This document shows, in pieces, positions 11,976-22,672 of a stretch of 64,000 nucleotides of DNA. Both the position numbers and the translations under genes were made by a program. The notes under the pieces were generated by a model. The model saw only the letters and a list, made by a program, of their open reading frames with translations. It was not told the DNA's origin and did not search any database. The stretch comes from Heterohyrax brucei (taxonomy: Eukaryota; Chordata; Mammalia; Hyracoidea; Procaviidae): contig CM053162.1 of assembly GCA_028571685.1 (NCBI GenBank), forward strand, positions 5,708,001 through 5,772,000. The letters are read 5' to 3'. Numbering within the stretch: the stretch's first letter is position 1; each line of letters begins with the position of its first letter.

Positions 11976-12979
11976 AAGAAATCAAAAACAGACTTATGCA
12001 TAGAAGAAAAGACTCTTTGATGGCTTCAAGGGAGTGTAGGGAGGGTGAGGTGGGAGGGTTTAGATTAGAGAATTGATAAAAATTTGGTTGGATGAAATCG
12101 ATGACAGCATACATTAGAAAGAAGAACAATATTAAGTGGACTTCAGCATAACTTGAGTACTCCTTTCATCTTTTCCCAATAGTGCAAGGACAGAGAAGCT
12201 GGTGTGGGGGCCCAGGGACAATGCTCTCAGGTGAAATTGAAGTCAGTTGGCACAACTAACATTTTGCTAAGAGGGCTCTATGCACTCCACATTGGTGAGT
12301 GGAGTCTGGGGTCTTAAAAGCCACCAAGCTTCCATCTGAGGGTACAGCAAATGGTCCCAACTCAACAGGAATGGATGATGACCAAGGGTGAAAATGACTT
12401 GGGGGAAAGAAAACTCAGAGGACAGAGAGACCCACATGAGTGGGTGTCTACATCGACTTGTGACCAGAAGAACTGGATGGTACCTGGCCACCACCAATGA
12501 TAGCTGCGATGGGGCTTACAAAGTTGAGTCTCACTGGCAACACAAGAATAAAAAGGGGTGCATACTGAGATCTCCACTAAAAGACTGCAGCTGATGGTCC
12601 AGGGGCTTCGGGGTTCCCCTAGGAACATGGTGCCTGGCCCTGATGCTGCCTCTGCCCATAAATCATAATGAAGTTCCACTCTTCAGACAGGAATGGATTG
12701 GGCTTCACGATGCAGTGTGACCATATCTTCAGTGCACTTTATGGTTCTATGCATCTATAGTATATCATCCTGCTAATCTCTTACTGGAAAAAGGGGAGTA
12801 GGTAGAGAGCAGGGGAGAGGAGACTGTTGGGAGGATGGGACATGTATGGAGCAGAGAGGAAGAGACTGCTGTCACCAGGCAGGGAGAGCAGTGGAAGTTG
12901 CATATAAGTGGGCATGCAAATTTGTAGGGGAATGTACATTTTCATTCAATCATAATTAAGAAGAAAAAAAAGAAAGAAA

Positions 12980-13768
12980 TATGGGAGAAAAGTTAGGTAA
13001 AAGAACTGTCCTAGATAAAAGTAAAAGAACTGTTCTAGACAATGATGAGAGGAAGAGAGCAAAACAGAAACAACAGGATAAACAAGTGAGAGATAAACGG
13101 TTAATAAGGGAGCTTGAGAAAGCAGAGGTCAAAAAGGTGGGGAAGAAGTTTACATAGGAATGGATAGGACAGAAGATGATATCAGTTTTTAGCCAGGAAA
13201 AGTGAAATGAAAATACACAAGTCTCTCAAAGCTACTGAGAGCTTATAGTGCTCTGCTGTCAGCTTTACATAGCAGCTTAAACCTCAAAGTGGTTTGTGAA
13301 CTGTTGGCAGGGAATCTGGAAAGTGAAAGACAAGCAGTGAGAATGAGGCTTTGGGCAGAGGTCATAGGGGCAGTATTCCAGTCCCTCCTTTGCTTGAGTT
13401 TGCAGTTAATCATGAAAAAGCTGTCTCACTTATCGAGAATTCCCATTTGATGGGATTCAAGAGAATCTACGTCAATCACTACTTCAGCTCCTTCTCTCTA
13501 TGTGCCAGAGACACTGCAAACGTGTTTTGTTGGGGATGGATGGTTTATCATTTTCACATTCCAGGTAGAACACCTGGATGCTCCTTTACCTGACAAAAAG
13601 TTTCTACCAAAGACACAGTTGAGAGCTGTCCTAGGTAGAGCTCTGAACCAAAATTCAGGATAACTGGTGGCAAGCATAGTGATGCTGAATCAGCTAGCAA
13701 AGCGAATTTCAGGCTTTGTTTTCTGCAGATCTGTTTCCTTATTGTCTAAACAAGAAATGAAATAGGGT
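12980..13768. other. No gene seen; unique DNA with a short tandem duplication
   Basis: This gap between L1 and LTR shows no coding or repeat signature I can name. A tandem pair of about 22-23 bp units lies at 12996-13042 ('gtaaaagaactgtcctag' then 'gtaaaagaactgttctag'). It occurs once only and looks like a local slippage duplication. Confidence 0.5.
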
Positions 13769-14276
13769 GTCCTAGTTATCTAGTGCTGTCATAACATAAA
13801 TATCACTGGTGGATGGCTTTAACAAACACAAGTTCCTTCTCTCACAGTCTAATAGTCTAGAAAATGAATTCAGGGTGTCAGCTACAGGAGAAGTTTTTTT
13901 CTTTCTGTTGTCTCTGGAGGAAGTTCCTTGTCATCAATCTTCTCTGGTTATAAGAGCTTCTCAGCACAGAGACCTGGGTCCAAAGGTTGTACTCTGCTCA
14001 AGATGCTACTTTCTTGGTGATAGGATGTCTCCATGTCTCTCTGCTCATTTCTCTTTCATATCTCAAAAGAGAATGATTCAAGGTGTAATCTAATTCATAT
14101 CTTGGCTCATTAATAAACTGCCACTAATCCCACTTCATTAATGGTATAGAGGTAGGATGTACAACACAAAGGAAAATCATATCAGATAGCAAAATACTGG
14201 AAAATCACACAACACTGAGAAACATGGAATAGCCAAGTTGACATGTTTTTTGTGAGACAGAACTCAATCTGTAACA
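13769..14276 (-). mobile_element. MaLR-like LTR, antisense
   Basis: It starts 'tgtcctagttatctagtgctg' in plus-strand reading (quoted with one extra base of context) and ends 'ctgtaaca', giving TG...CA termini. The middle shares 'gaggaagttccttgtcatcaat', 'ggtccaaaggttg' and 'tatctcaaaagagaatgattc' with the other copies. It is about 508 bp, a solo LTR with no internal sequence. I did not find a convincing 5-bp target duplication. Confidence 0.75.
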
Positions 14277-14454
14277 CAGGACAAGGTCATTTTTTTTTCC
14301 CCTAGAGCTAGTATTCAATAAATGAATTAAGTGGTCCTTGTAACTTTAGAAATGATGCTAAATTTGTTTACTTATTTGTTGTTTTGTTTTAGTAAATGAC
14401 CATTTCTCAAGCTGAATATTGATGAAAAACATTGCATTAGAGTCACTCAGATCT

Positions 14455-14625
14455 CATATCAAACAGTGGAAGAGCCAACTCACCTTGGGAAAATTACTTA
14501 ACAAACCTCTGTCTCAGTGATAATACTATCTACCTGCAGGATCATCATGGTAATTAAAGGTAATATATGGATAAAGAACACTGGACACAAAAAAGACACT
14601 CAGTTATAATTATTATGTACTAAAC
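14455..14625 (+). mobile_element. MIR-type SINE
   Basis: The order 'ccttgggaaaattacttaac', 'ctctgtctcagtgataata', 'atctacctgcaggatcatcatgg' (split here) and 'ggataaagaacactgg' fits the MIR core and 3' half, including the 'cttgggcaagttacttaacc' landmark in diverged form. It is an ancient mammalian SINE, heavily decayed. Confidence 0.55.
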
Positions 14626-15588
14626 TGTATACTCCTAGTACAAAGGTATGTGTTCTAGTAAAAGAAATTTTCCCAAAGCTATCTATCTATAAGTTTTTTA
14701 TTTGACAGAATCTGTCACTGACAAAAGTAAACCAGAGTTGGCAACTGCTTTAGGATTAATACTTTCCCCACATTCCAAATGTCCACAGATGTTCTTATAG
14801 TTACTATTTATCCTAGTTATGTAGTGCTGCTATAGTGGAAATAACCACAGGTGGCTGGCTTAAACAAATGGAAATTAATTTCCTCACAATTTAAGAGTTT
14901 AGAGTCTGAAGTCACAGTGTCAGCCCTAGGAGAAGACTTTCTCTTTTGGTTCTGGAGGAAGATCCTTCTCTCTTCAGCTTCTTCTTCCTAATTACTTAGA
15001 GTTCTCCACATCTTCACACTCATCCTATACCATCTCTACTTTCTTACTTGCTTGTTTAATCTATTTTATATAAATAAAAAAAGACTGCTATGAGGGCAGA
15101 GTCAGGATGGCAGATTAGACATACTTCTCCTTAACTCACTCCAAAAACTAAGGAGAGGATTGATAATTAAACAGAGCCTTCTGGACACCCACTGAGCCGT
15201 AGGACATGGCATAGGGCTATCATTTTGGACATACCACTGAACGGGAAACTTCTTCTCTTTCACTGACCCCTGCCCTTGTTGAAGACTACATAGAGAAATA
15301 ACTGTGGTGCAGCCTGATGGCATATCTTCCAAACTTGACTGACCCACAGTGTAGGGTCAGTTGATGGTTTCTCAGTGACTCCATAAGTAGAGCCGTGTCT
15401 TTGCCAGCCAGGAGGTGGAGTCTGCTATCACAGAGATTCCACTGGGCCCAGTTGGTGGAGTACATATAGGTGACTGGCGATCAGCTTCCACTTCAGCTCC
15501 TATTAAGGCAACACCAGAGAAACTAAACCACCTCTAGATGTCCAATAAGCAACAGACCTTGGCCTGAGACATAAGGAAAAATGCAATC

Positions 15589-16472
15589 ATGGCTCCAGAA
15601 AGCTCCAAAAAGAAAGAACCAAAGAGCTTCCCAGATGAAGAAGCCTTTCTGAAACTTTCAGAGGTCAGTACAAAAGAATTATATAGAGAGGCCTCCTAGA
15701 CATTATGCAAAATTTAGCAGACCAAAATGAAAAATAAAGCAAGCTGTTTGAACTGATGGGACTCCAGCATTCTGAAATCCAACAGATCAATAACAAAGTT
15801 AAAAATGAGAAAATTCAAAGCCAAGAGAACAGGATTGAACAAATGGAAAACAAGACTTTCTGACTTGGGAGACATAACTACTGACACAAGAATTTTTGAG
15901 GAGAAATTAGAGACAAGACACAAGAAAAATGACAAAACATTAAGAATCATGTGGGACTCTATCAAGAGGAACAACCTATGATTAACTGGAGTTCCCAAAC
16001 AGGAAGGGACATCTGCAAATACAGAGAGGATTTTTGTTGACTCGCTAACAGCAAACTTCCCAGAAATTATGAAAGAAGAGAACATAGATATCCAAGATGC
16101 ATATCAATTGCCATACAACATAGACCCCAAAAGAAAGACTGCAAGACATATTATAATCAAGCTTAACAAAATGAAACAAGCAGAAACTCTTAAAACAGTG
16201 AGACTCAAAGCAAAACTAACACTCAGATGGAGGACCTGTAGGCTTTTGTCTGACTTTTTGGCAGACACCATGTTGGCATGGAGGCAGTGGGGTGGCATAT
16301 TCAAAGCCTTGAAGGAGAAAAATTTCCAACCAAGATTTACATATCCTGAAAAACTGTCTTTCAAATATGAAAATGAAATTAAGACCAGAAACTCAGAGAC
16401 TTTGTAAGAACCAAACCAAAGCTACAAGAAATACTGAAAGAAGCTCTGGGCTTAGAAGAACAAAACCATTAA
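15589..16472 (+). pseudogene. L1 ORF1 remnant of element no. 2
   Basis: The start at 15589 gives 'MAPESSKK', the same N-terminus type as in the other copies ('MASE...'). Stops and frameshifts break the coiled-coil region. A 112-codon open piece (16069-16407) holds 'MKEENIDIQDAYQLP', 'RHIIIKLNKMK' and 'ALKEKNFQPRFTYPEKLSFK', the ORF1p C-terminal domain. A codon-level loss just after 'KMK' shortens the usual 'HEQKLLK' stretch. It cannot yield a functional protein. Confidence 0.75.
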
Positions 16473-18312
16473 CTCTATATTTTAGGTAACAATACAGGAA
16501 ACATCATCCAGAAACCTGCTCAGCTAGGGAAGGTGCAAAACCCCAACCAAAGCTACACTACTAAAAGAAGTGATCCAGTGATCATATCATGAAAACTATG
16601 ATACCATCACATTAAAAAGAGGGATACATTACAGTAGTTATAGTCCATCCAGGCAGAGAGGAAGTTAATAAGATATGTAGAAGTTAAAATCAGGTTTTAG
16701 CAGACATTATTAAATGGGATCACAGAGGGATCACAGGGGTAGCCACAAAGCACAGCAAATAAGCAACATATTAAAACAAGAAATAAAAAAACAGGAGTTT
16801 CAACAAATGGAAAACCAACACCAAAAAGGGTGAAAAATCAACCCATGCAGAAGAATGTCCCAGAACAGAATAGTAAGAGCAACAGAGAAAACATCAACAT
16901 GAAAATAAATACAGCAAAATGACAGTACTGAACATCTATCAATAATTACATTGAAGGTAAATGGACTGAATGCTCCAGTAAAGAGGCAATGAGTGAGATC
17001 TTGGATCAAAAGACACGACCTGTCTATATGATGCTTACAAGAACCTCACCTTAGACTTAAAGATATGAACAAACCGAAAATTAAAAGATGGAATAATATA
17101 TACAAAGCTAACAGTACACAAAGAACAGCAGGTGTGGCAATACTAATCTCAGATAAAATAGATTATACTATAAAAAAAGAAGCTCAATAAAGACACAGTA
17201 GACCTTATTGCAACAATTAACCAACTAGACCTCATCAAAATATACAGAACTTTCTATCTACCATGTTAACTGAAATAGTCGCTGGCATAAGGACACATAT
17301 GGTATAAGACCCCTACTTTAACTTGAAAACTGACTCACGTACAGGAGAAAAGGCTCTTTGACAGCTGCAAGCGAGAGGAGGGAGGGAAAGAGAGGGCTGG
17401 TTATAGATTAGACAGTTAATAGAAATTTGGTTGGGTGAAATCAGTGACAGCACACATTAGAAAGAAGATCAATTTAACAGGACTTCAACATAACCTGAAA
17501 ACTCTTCCAGTCTTAATAGGTAAGGACAGTGTAGCAGGGGCAGGGTTCTGTGGACTACGCTCTTAGAGGTCACTGAGGACAATTGGTATAACCAGCAAAT
17601 TGCTAAGAGAGTCCTCTCCACCCCATATTGGTGAGTGGCATCTAGGTTCTTAAAAGCTAGCAAACTGCCATCTGAGGTACACCACCTGGTCCCAACTCAT
17701 CCAGAACAGATGATCACCAAAGACAAAAACGACATGAGGAAAGAAAACCCAGAAGACAGAAAGACCCATGTGAATGGGTGACTATATCAGCATACCACCA
17801 GAAGAACCAGATGGTGCCCAGACACCTCCAGTGACAGCCGTGATGGGGCTCACAAAGTTGAGTTCCAGTGGTGATAGGAAAATAAGAAAGGGTGCAGCCT
17901 GAGAACTCCATTAAAAGACTGCAACTGATGGTCTAAAAGCCTAGAGCTCCCCTGGGAGCAAGGCCCCTAGACCTGAAGCTGTCCCTAAATATAAATCATT
18001 ACTGAGGTCAAATCCGTGGTCAGGAATGGACTGGACTCAGCGACACAAAGTGACCATATCGTGTGTGCACTTCATGAGTCTATGTATCTATAGCATGTTC
18101 CCCAGCTGGCCTCTTACTTGAGTAGAGAGGGTGGAGAAGAGGGGACAGGGGATTGTTAAGATGATATAACTTGTATAGAACAGGAAGGAAGAGTGTACTG
18201 TTACCAGGCAAGGAGAGAAGTAGGAGCTCCACAAATGCGGGCATGTGAATTTAAAGCAGATTGTACACTTTCACTTAATCACAATAAATAAAATAATAAT
18301 AATAATAAATAA

Positions 18313-18585
18313 TGCAAAGGGAAATGTCAGTTGTAGCAAATAATAAAAAAAAAATCCAAATTAAGTAGAATCTGAATTATTGAGATTTTATCATATTTTT
18401 AAAATGATAAAAGTCACTTTACTAGATATGAGATCATTACTTCCACACTTCAAATAAAAAATTTAAGTTTTAAGTAAATCTGTCCTCAACATGGATTCTC
18501 TTCACCTCATGGTGTATTCACATCTTAGAAATTATGTCTTGGCAAACAATAAAATAATAACTGCTATTTTTTCTTTTTCTTTTTT
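18313..18585 (+). other. Candidate 3'-transduced flank of L1 no. 2
   Basis: This stretch of about 270 bp lies after the L1 tail but before the second copy of the presumed target duplication 'aaaaaaagactg'. It does not look like L1 or LTR. It ends with 'caataaaataataactgc', an AATAAA signal about 40 bases before the flank. L1s are known to read through their weak poly-A signal and carry flanking DNA along. The alternative is later insertion of unrelated DNA. Confidence 0.45.
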
Positions 18586-18626
18586 AAAAAAAGACTGACT
18601 AAAGACACAGCCTATACTAATCCTGC

Positions 18627-19162
18627 TGTCTTAGCCATCTAGTGCTTCTATAACAGAAATATCACAAGTAGATGGCTTTAACAAATAGAATTCTTTTTCC
18701 TCACAGTAAAATAGGCTCAAGTCTAAATTGAAGGCATCAGCTCCAGGGGAACGGTTTTGCTCTCTGTTGGCTCTGGAAGAAGGTCCTTGTCCTCAATCTT
18801 CCCCTGATTAAGGAGCTTCTCAGGTGCAGGGACCCTGGGTCCAAAGGACACATTCTACTCCTGAGGGGGCTTGCTTTCCCTTCCTTTTTATCTCTTGAGA
18901 GATGAAAGGTGGTGCAGGCCACACCTCAGTAAAACTCCCTTTACACTGGATCAGGGATGTAACTTTAGCAAGAGTGTTACAGTGCTGCCATAATCCTCTT
19001 TAGAGCAACCCAATCTTGCCCCATTAGCCACAGGCAGAGATTACGCTTTACAGTACATAAAGAGATCACTCACAGAATGGACAATCACACACAATACTGG
19101 GAATCATCATCTAGCCAAATTGATATATCCATTTCAGAGGGAACATAATTCAATCTATGACA
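18627..19162 (-). mobile_element. Solo MaLR-like LTR nested in an older LTR, with 5-bp target duplication
   Basis: The LTR runs 'tgtcttagccatctag' to 'caatctatgaca' in plus-strand reading and is flanked on both sides by 'cctgc' (18622-18626 and 19163-19167). Removing it rejoins the host LTR as 'actaatcctgcctcactaac', which matches the uninterrupted copy at about 33210. Its middle ('cttcccctgattaaggagct', 'gcagggaccctgggtcc') is closest to the 3212 copy. A stretch at about 18915-18990 ('ctccctttacactggatcagg') differs from the other copies, so it may be a distinct subfamily. Confidence 0.8.
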
Positions 19163-19272
19163 CCTGCCTCACTAACATACCAAAGACAAAACCCATTCCC
19201 AAGTGGGATAACCACAGGCTTAGAGGTTAGGATTTATAACACATATTTTTAGAGGACACAATTTAACATATA

Positions 19273-20843
19273 ATAGCATACCATTTGGCTCCCAAAATTC
19301 ATGCCCTTGCTATATACAAAGCCCATTCACCTTACCATACAATCACAAAAGTCTTAAATCAACTCCAAGTGAAAAATCTCATCTTCTGAATCATCTAAAT
19401 CAAACATAGATGCAATTTAATGTATATTCCATCCTCGGGCAAAATTCCTTTTCATTTGTGAACTTGGGAGATCTATACTACAAGTTATTTGCTTTCAAAG
19501 CACAATGGCAGAACTGGCACAATGAAAATATCTCCATTGCAAGTGGGAGAAACTGGAGGGAAAGAAGGAATAACCAAGCAAGTCCAAAGCCAGGAGAACA
19601 CATTACATTAGTTCTCAAGGCTGGAAAATAATCCTCTGTCCTCTGAGACCTCCTGGACAAGAGCATTCCAAACTCTGTTTGTTGACTATGCCCTCTGGAT
19701 ATTGGGTGGAGGTCCCATGGCCTTGAGCTTCAGCTTCACCTTCCAGGTCCACTGTGGTAAAAATTCTTCTCCCTTGAATCTGGGTGGCCCCATTCTTGGT
19801 GATATCACCTACTTGGCAATGTGAGGCCTTGTTCTTCTGCCCCTTGGTGTGGCAGCCACACCCCTTCAGTTTTGGGTGACAATGCCAGGCCCAAACTCTG
19901 AAACCAAGCTGGTAAAGATTCAATTCTTTGAAACCTAGGAGGCTGTGGCCTCACCATTTGAGATCCAGGAGATCATGTCTACCCTTTCATTCCAGGAAGG
20001 CCCTGCTTACCATGCTTCTTCCAATAGTTCTGCTGATTTCTGAGCTGCTCCAGGGTATTTTTTTTTCCTTACAAGACAACAAATATAACCCCTTCAGCTT
20101 GTTTTTTGCCTACAGAATTCCAAGAGGCAGGCAGTACTGTCTGATTTCATTCTTTCTGTGTCCCCTTCAGTCTAAGCCGACAGGTTTTCTGTTGTGGTAA
20201 TCAGTTAGATTCATCAGTCACAAAAAGTTGCATGGCTACATCCTTAGCAAAGACTCTATGACAGGAGTCCTTAGTTTGTGCAAACAAATTTTCCAAATCT
20301 AATTTCTGTTTTCATTTCACACAGTTCATTTTTAAGTCCATCTTTTTCCTCTCACTTTTTACAATAAGCAGCAAGGAGAAACCATGTGGCCTCTTTAAGA
20401 TCTTGCTTACAAATCTCCTGAACTAGATATCCAAGTGTTCTAACTTCCACCAAACATTTGAGTACAATTCAGACAAATTGTCACTGTATAAAAAGCATCA
20501 TCTTTCCTCCACTGTCCAATCACATGCTCGTCATTTTCTTTCAAAGTCTCACAGAAGTACATTCATCATCCATATTTTGAGCTACATTCCATGTTCATGC
20601 CATTATGTATTCTGTAAGATGATAAAGGCTTCTCTCTGTAGCTCCAGTCACTTCCCTGTTAGCCTTCACCAGAATTGTCTTTGATGTCCATCATTTTACC
20701 CACAGTCTCTTCAAGGCAACATAAGCTTTTCCTGTCAGGCCCTGTCAAACTCTTTCAGCTTCCACCTATTATCTAATTTCAGAACTACTTTCACATTATA
20801 GGTATTTCCTAGAGCACCAACTCCATTTCTTGTTACCAAATTC
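19273..20843 (-). mobile_element. MaLR-type internal region, antisense
   Basis: Diagnostic plus-strand blocks include 'cccaaaattcatgcccttg' right after the LTR, 'gcaagtgggagaaactggag', 'tgggtggaggtcccatggcc', 'ccaggtccactgtgg', and near the far end 'cttccacctattatctaat', 'actactttcacattatagg' and 'ttgttaccaaattctgtctta'. The last is the internal/5' LTR junction of MaLRs in antisense. The length of about 1.57 kb is typical of MaLR internal sequence. No gag, pol or env reading frame is visible. Short open frames here are incidental. Confidence 0.7.
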
Positions 20844-20882
20844 TGTCTTAATTATCCAGTGCTGCTATAACAGAAATGCCAC

Positions 20883-21258
20883 ATTGCTTTCAAAATATCT
20901 ATTTGAGGACTTTTGATCAAGACGGTGGCCTAGGCAGATGCAGCCTAACGTCCTCCTACAACGAAGACTTGAGAAACCAAGGGAAATGGATACAGACAAC
21001 GATCCTAGATACCCGAGCATCAAAGGGAAGTTTGCAGAACTGCACTGAGCACCTATGGGAAAGAGAGAACAAAAACAGCACAAAAGCAAAAATTCGAAGT
21101 GCATTCACACTTAGTCAGCTTGCCTGGCACACTGTAACTGTTTTGGGAAGTCACCAAACAATACCCCCAAGTAAGAAGCCTAAGAAGGCAATTTCACAGG
21201 CAAAAAGAATAGAGGCAAAAAACACTGAGTAAATGAAAATGAAAAGAAATTTTCTAAG
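20883..21258. other. Unidentified insert inside LTR remains; possibly an L1-type 5' end
   Basis: This segment separates the truncated 5' LTR stub from a SINE fragment and a second LTR fragment. It contains 'gatcaagacggtggcctagg', which has the flavour of an L1 or composite-retroposon 5' end ('aagatggcggcc' type), and a 118-codon open frame (20876-21232) without any domain I recognise. It does not match the 5' UTRs of the other L1s in the window by eye. I cannot assign it. Confidence 0.3.
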
Positions 21259-21325
21259 GAACACCTGGTGGATTTGAACTTCTGTTAACTTTTGGTCAAC
21301 AGCTGTAGTTCTTAATAACCTACCT
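21259..21325 (-). mobile_element. AfroSINE fragment, antisense
   Basis: The string 'cacctggtggatttgaactt' followed by 'ttggtcaacagctgtag' and 'cttaataacc' is the antisense tRNA-related head of AfroSINEs (consensus style: cctggtggattcgaactgcc). Only the head portion remains. Confidence 0.55.
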
Positions 21326-21472
21326 GCTGCTAATCCCACCTCATTAACACATAGAAATAAGATTGATAACACAAAGGAAAATCATATAGGATGACAAAAT
21401 GGTAGACAATCATATATATACCAACAGATTGGACATGCATTTTTGGGAGGACAATTCAATTCATGATATTCT
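21326..21472 (-). mobile_element. MaLR-like LTR fragment, antisense
   Basis: Blocks 'taatcccacctcattaacac', 'acacaaaggaaaatcatat', 'gatgacaaaatgg' and 'gggaggacaattcaattcat' match the last third of the 3212 and 13769 LTRs. It differs from the LTR type of the neighbouring provirus, so it is probably a separate insertion rather than the missing part of its 5' LTR. Confidence 0.6.
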
Positions 21473-21726
21473 CCCAAATGATAATACACCTAGGAATAAA
21501 TCTAAATATGGATACAAGGAAACATAAAACAAAAAGTATAAAATACTACAGAAAGAAACTAAAAGAGACCTACATAAATGGGACAACATTCTACGGTCAT
21601 GGATTGGAAAATTTAACATTGTGAAAATGTCAATACTATCCAAAGTGATCCACTGATAATAATGCAATCCTGATCCAAATTCCAACAACTTCACTGAAAT
21701 GGAAAAACTAAATACCAGCTTTAATA

Positions 21727-22286
21727 CGAAGTCTGACAATGATGTTCATGAACTCATTCTAGAAAAAGTGCTAAATACCTAATTGCTGAATATCACTACA
21801 ATCACCTTCAATGTATACCCCTTGGAAAGCTACACACTGATGTTAGCACCTAATCCACCCTTCAAAGCAATTTTAGAACTTTTTCTGGAAAGGCCATCAG
21901 AGCTGTTGTCATATTATCCTTAATGTCCTGAATGCCATCCAAATGTCTTCCTTTCAATATTTCCTTTATCTTTGGTTAAACAGAAAACTCACTGTGAGCC
22001 AGATTAGGTGAGCAGGGTAGGTGTTCCAATACAGTTATTTGTTTACTGGCTAAAAACTCCCTCACACACAACTATACAATTAAATTTTCTAACTTGCCAC
22101 TGTGCTAATGTGCACGATGGCCATTCCAGAAAGAGTTACAAAATTGCTTTGAAGAGTGGACTAGGCACTAGCACTGGTGCACAGCTTCCTAAGGGGAGTA
22201 CTTTGAAGGTGACAGTAGTGTTATTCAACAGTGAGTTATATAGCACTTAAAGCAATTAGGTCCACTGACTTAATTGTCAGACCTCA
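21727..22286 (-). mobile_element. Fold-back mariner element, copy 1
   Basis: TA dinucleotides flank the element (21725-21726 and 22287-22288). The ends are inverted repeats: 'cgaagtctgacaat' on the left against 'attgtcagacctca' on the right. The inverted identity continues far inward: 'tccacccttcaaagcaattt' on the left mirrors 'aaattgctttgaagagtgga' on the right, giving arms of about 170-180 bp. The centre, read on the minus strand, is a mariner transposase C-terminal fragment. At about 560 bp it is much shorter than an autonomous mariner of about 1.3 kb and cannot code for a full transposase. Confidence 0.75.
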
Positions 22287-22610
22287 TAGAAAGGAAAGAG
22301 GTCCCATGTATTCAAAACAATATTGATGAACAAAAATAAGGTAGGAAGCCTCACACTTACTAAGCTCAAATTATACTACATAGCCCCAGGAATCGGAGCA
22401 GACTGCTTTAGTTCAATGGCAGATAACGGACTCATGGAACACAATGAAGAACACAGAAGTAAATCTACCCGCCTATGGAAAGGTGATTTTCAACAAGGAA
22501 TTAAATCCCATTCAATGGGAAGAAACAGTCTCTAACAAATACTGCTGGCAAAACACAACACCCCTGTGCAGAAAAATGAAACAGGATCCATACCTCACCT
22601 TATACACAAA

Positions 22611-22631
22611 GCCAAGCCAAGTGCCGTTGAG
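22611..22631 (-). mobile_element. Ultra-short SINE-tail insertion (21 bp) with 8-bp target duplication
   Basis: The insert begins 'gccaagccaagtgccgttga'. It is the reverse complement of the AfroSINE 3' terminus seen in sense at 45895-45912 ('ctcgacagcacttggctg'). It is flanked by 'tacacaaa' at 22603-22610 and 22632-22639. Removing insert plus one flank restores ordinary L1 ORF2 sequence around 'cttatacacaaaagctaac'. Confidence 0.6.
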
Positions 22632-22672
22632 TACACAAAAGCTAACACAAAATCTTGAAGCTAGAACTACTA

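Larger units (their letters stand above)
6065..12975 (+). mobile_element. LINE-1 no. 1, near full length, decayed
   Basis: The element begins with 'ggcggagtcaagatggcaga', a typical L1 5' start also seen (with changes) at about 15092. It has a 5' UTR to about 6860, an ORF1 remnant, a spacer, an ORF2 remnant, and a 3' UTR with 'gggaggatgggacatgtatg' before an A-rich tail around 12955-12975. The 3' UTR aligns by eye with those at 17290-18290 and 49700-50690, so all three belong to related subfamilies. Numerous stops and frameshifts make it non-autonomous. I could not find clean target-site duplications. Confidence 0.9.
15089..18585 (+). mobile_element. LINE-1 no. 2, internally deleted, with likely 3' transduction
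   Basis: It starts with 'gagggcagagtcaggatggc', a full-length L1 5' end, and keeps 5' UTR, an ORF1 remnant and about the first 500 bp of ORF2. Near 17175 and again near 17267 it skips, passing from endonuclease-domain sequence to the ORF2 end/3' UTR ('ggcataaggacacatatggt'). The 3' UTR ends at an A/T-rich tail around 18288-18312. The segment 'aaaaaaagactg' stands on the left flank (about 15077-15088) and again at about 18586-18597, which places the insertion ends well beyond the L1 tail. Confidence 0.8.
14815..20882 (-). mobile_element. Antisense MaLR-type provirus, interrupted by an L1 and by a solo LTR
   Basis: The 3' LTR of this provirus is in three pieces: 14815-15088, 18586-18626 and 19163-19272. 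Joined in order they follow the same sequence as the uninterrupted LTR at 32930-33332 (shared blocks 'ttcagcttctt', 'gcttgtttaatct', 'acactaatcctg'-like, 'cattcccaagtgggat'). The internal region is 19273-20843. A 5' LTR stub, 'tgtcttaattatccagtgctg', begins at 20844 and breaks off near 20882. The first interruption is an L1 (15089-18585), the second a younger solo LTR (18627-19162). The provirus therefore predates both. It is an old, non-coding endogenous element. Confidence 0.7.
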
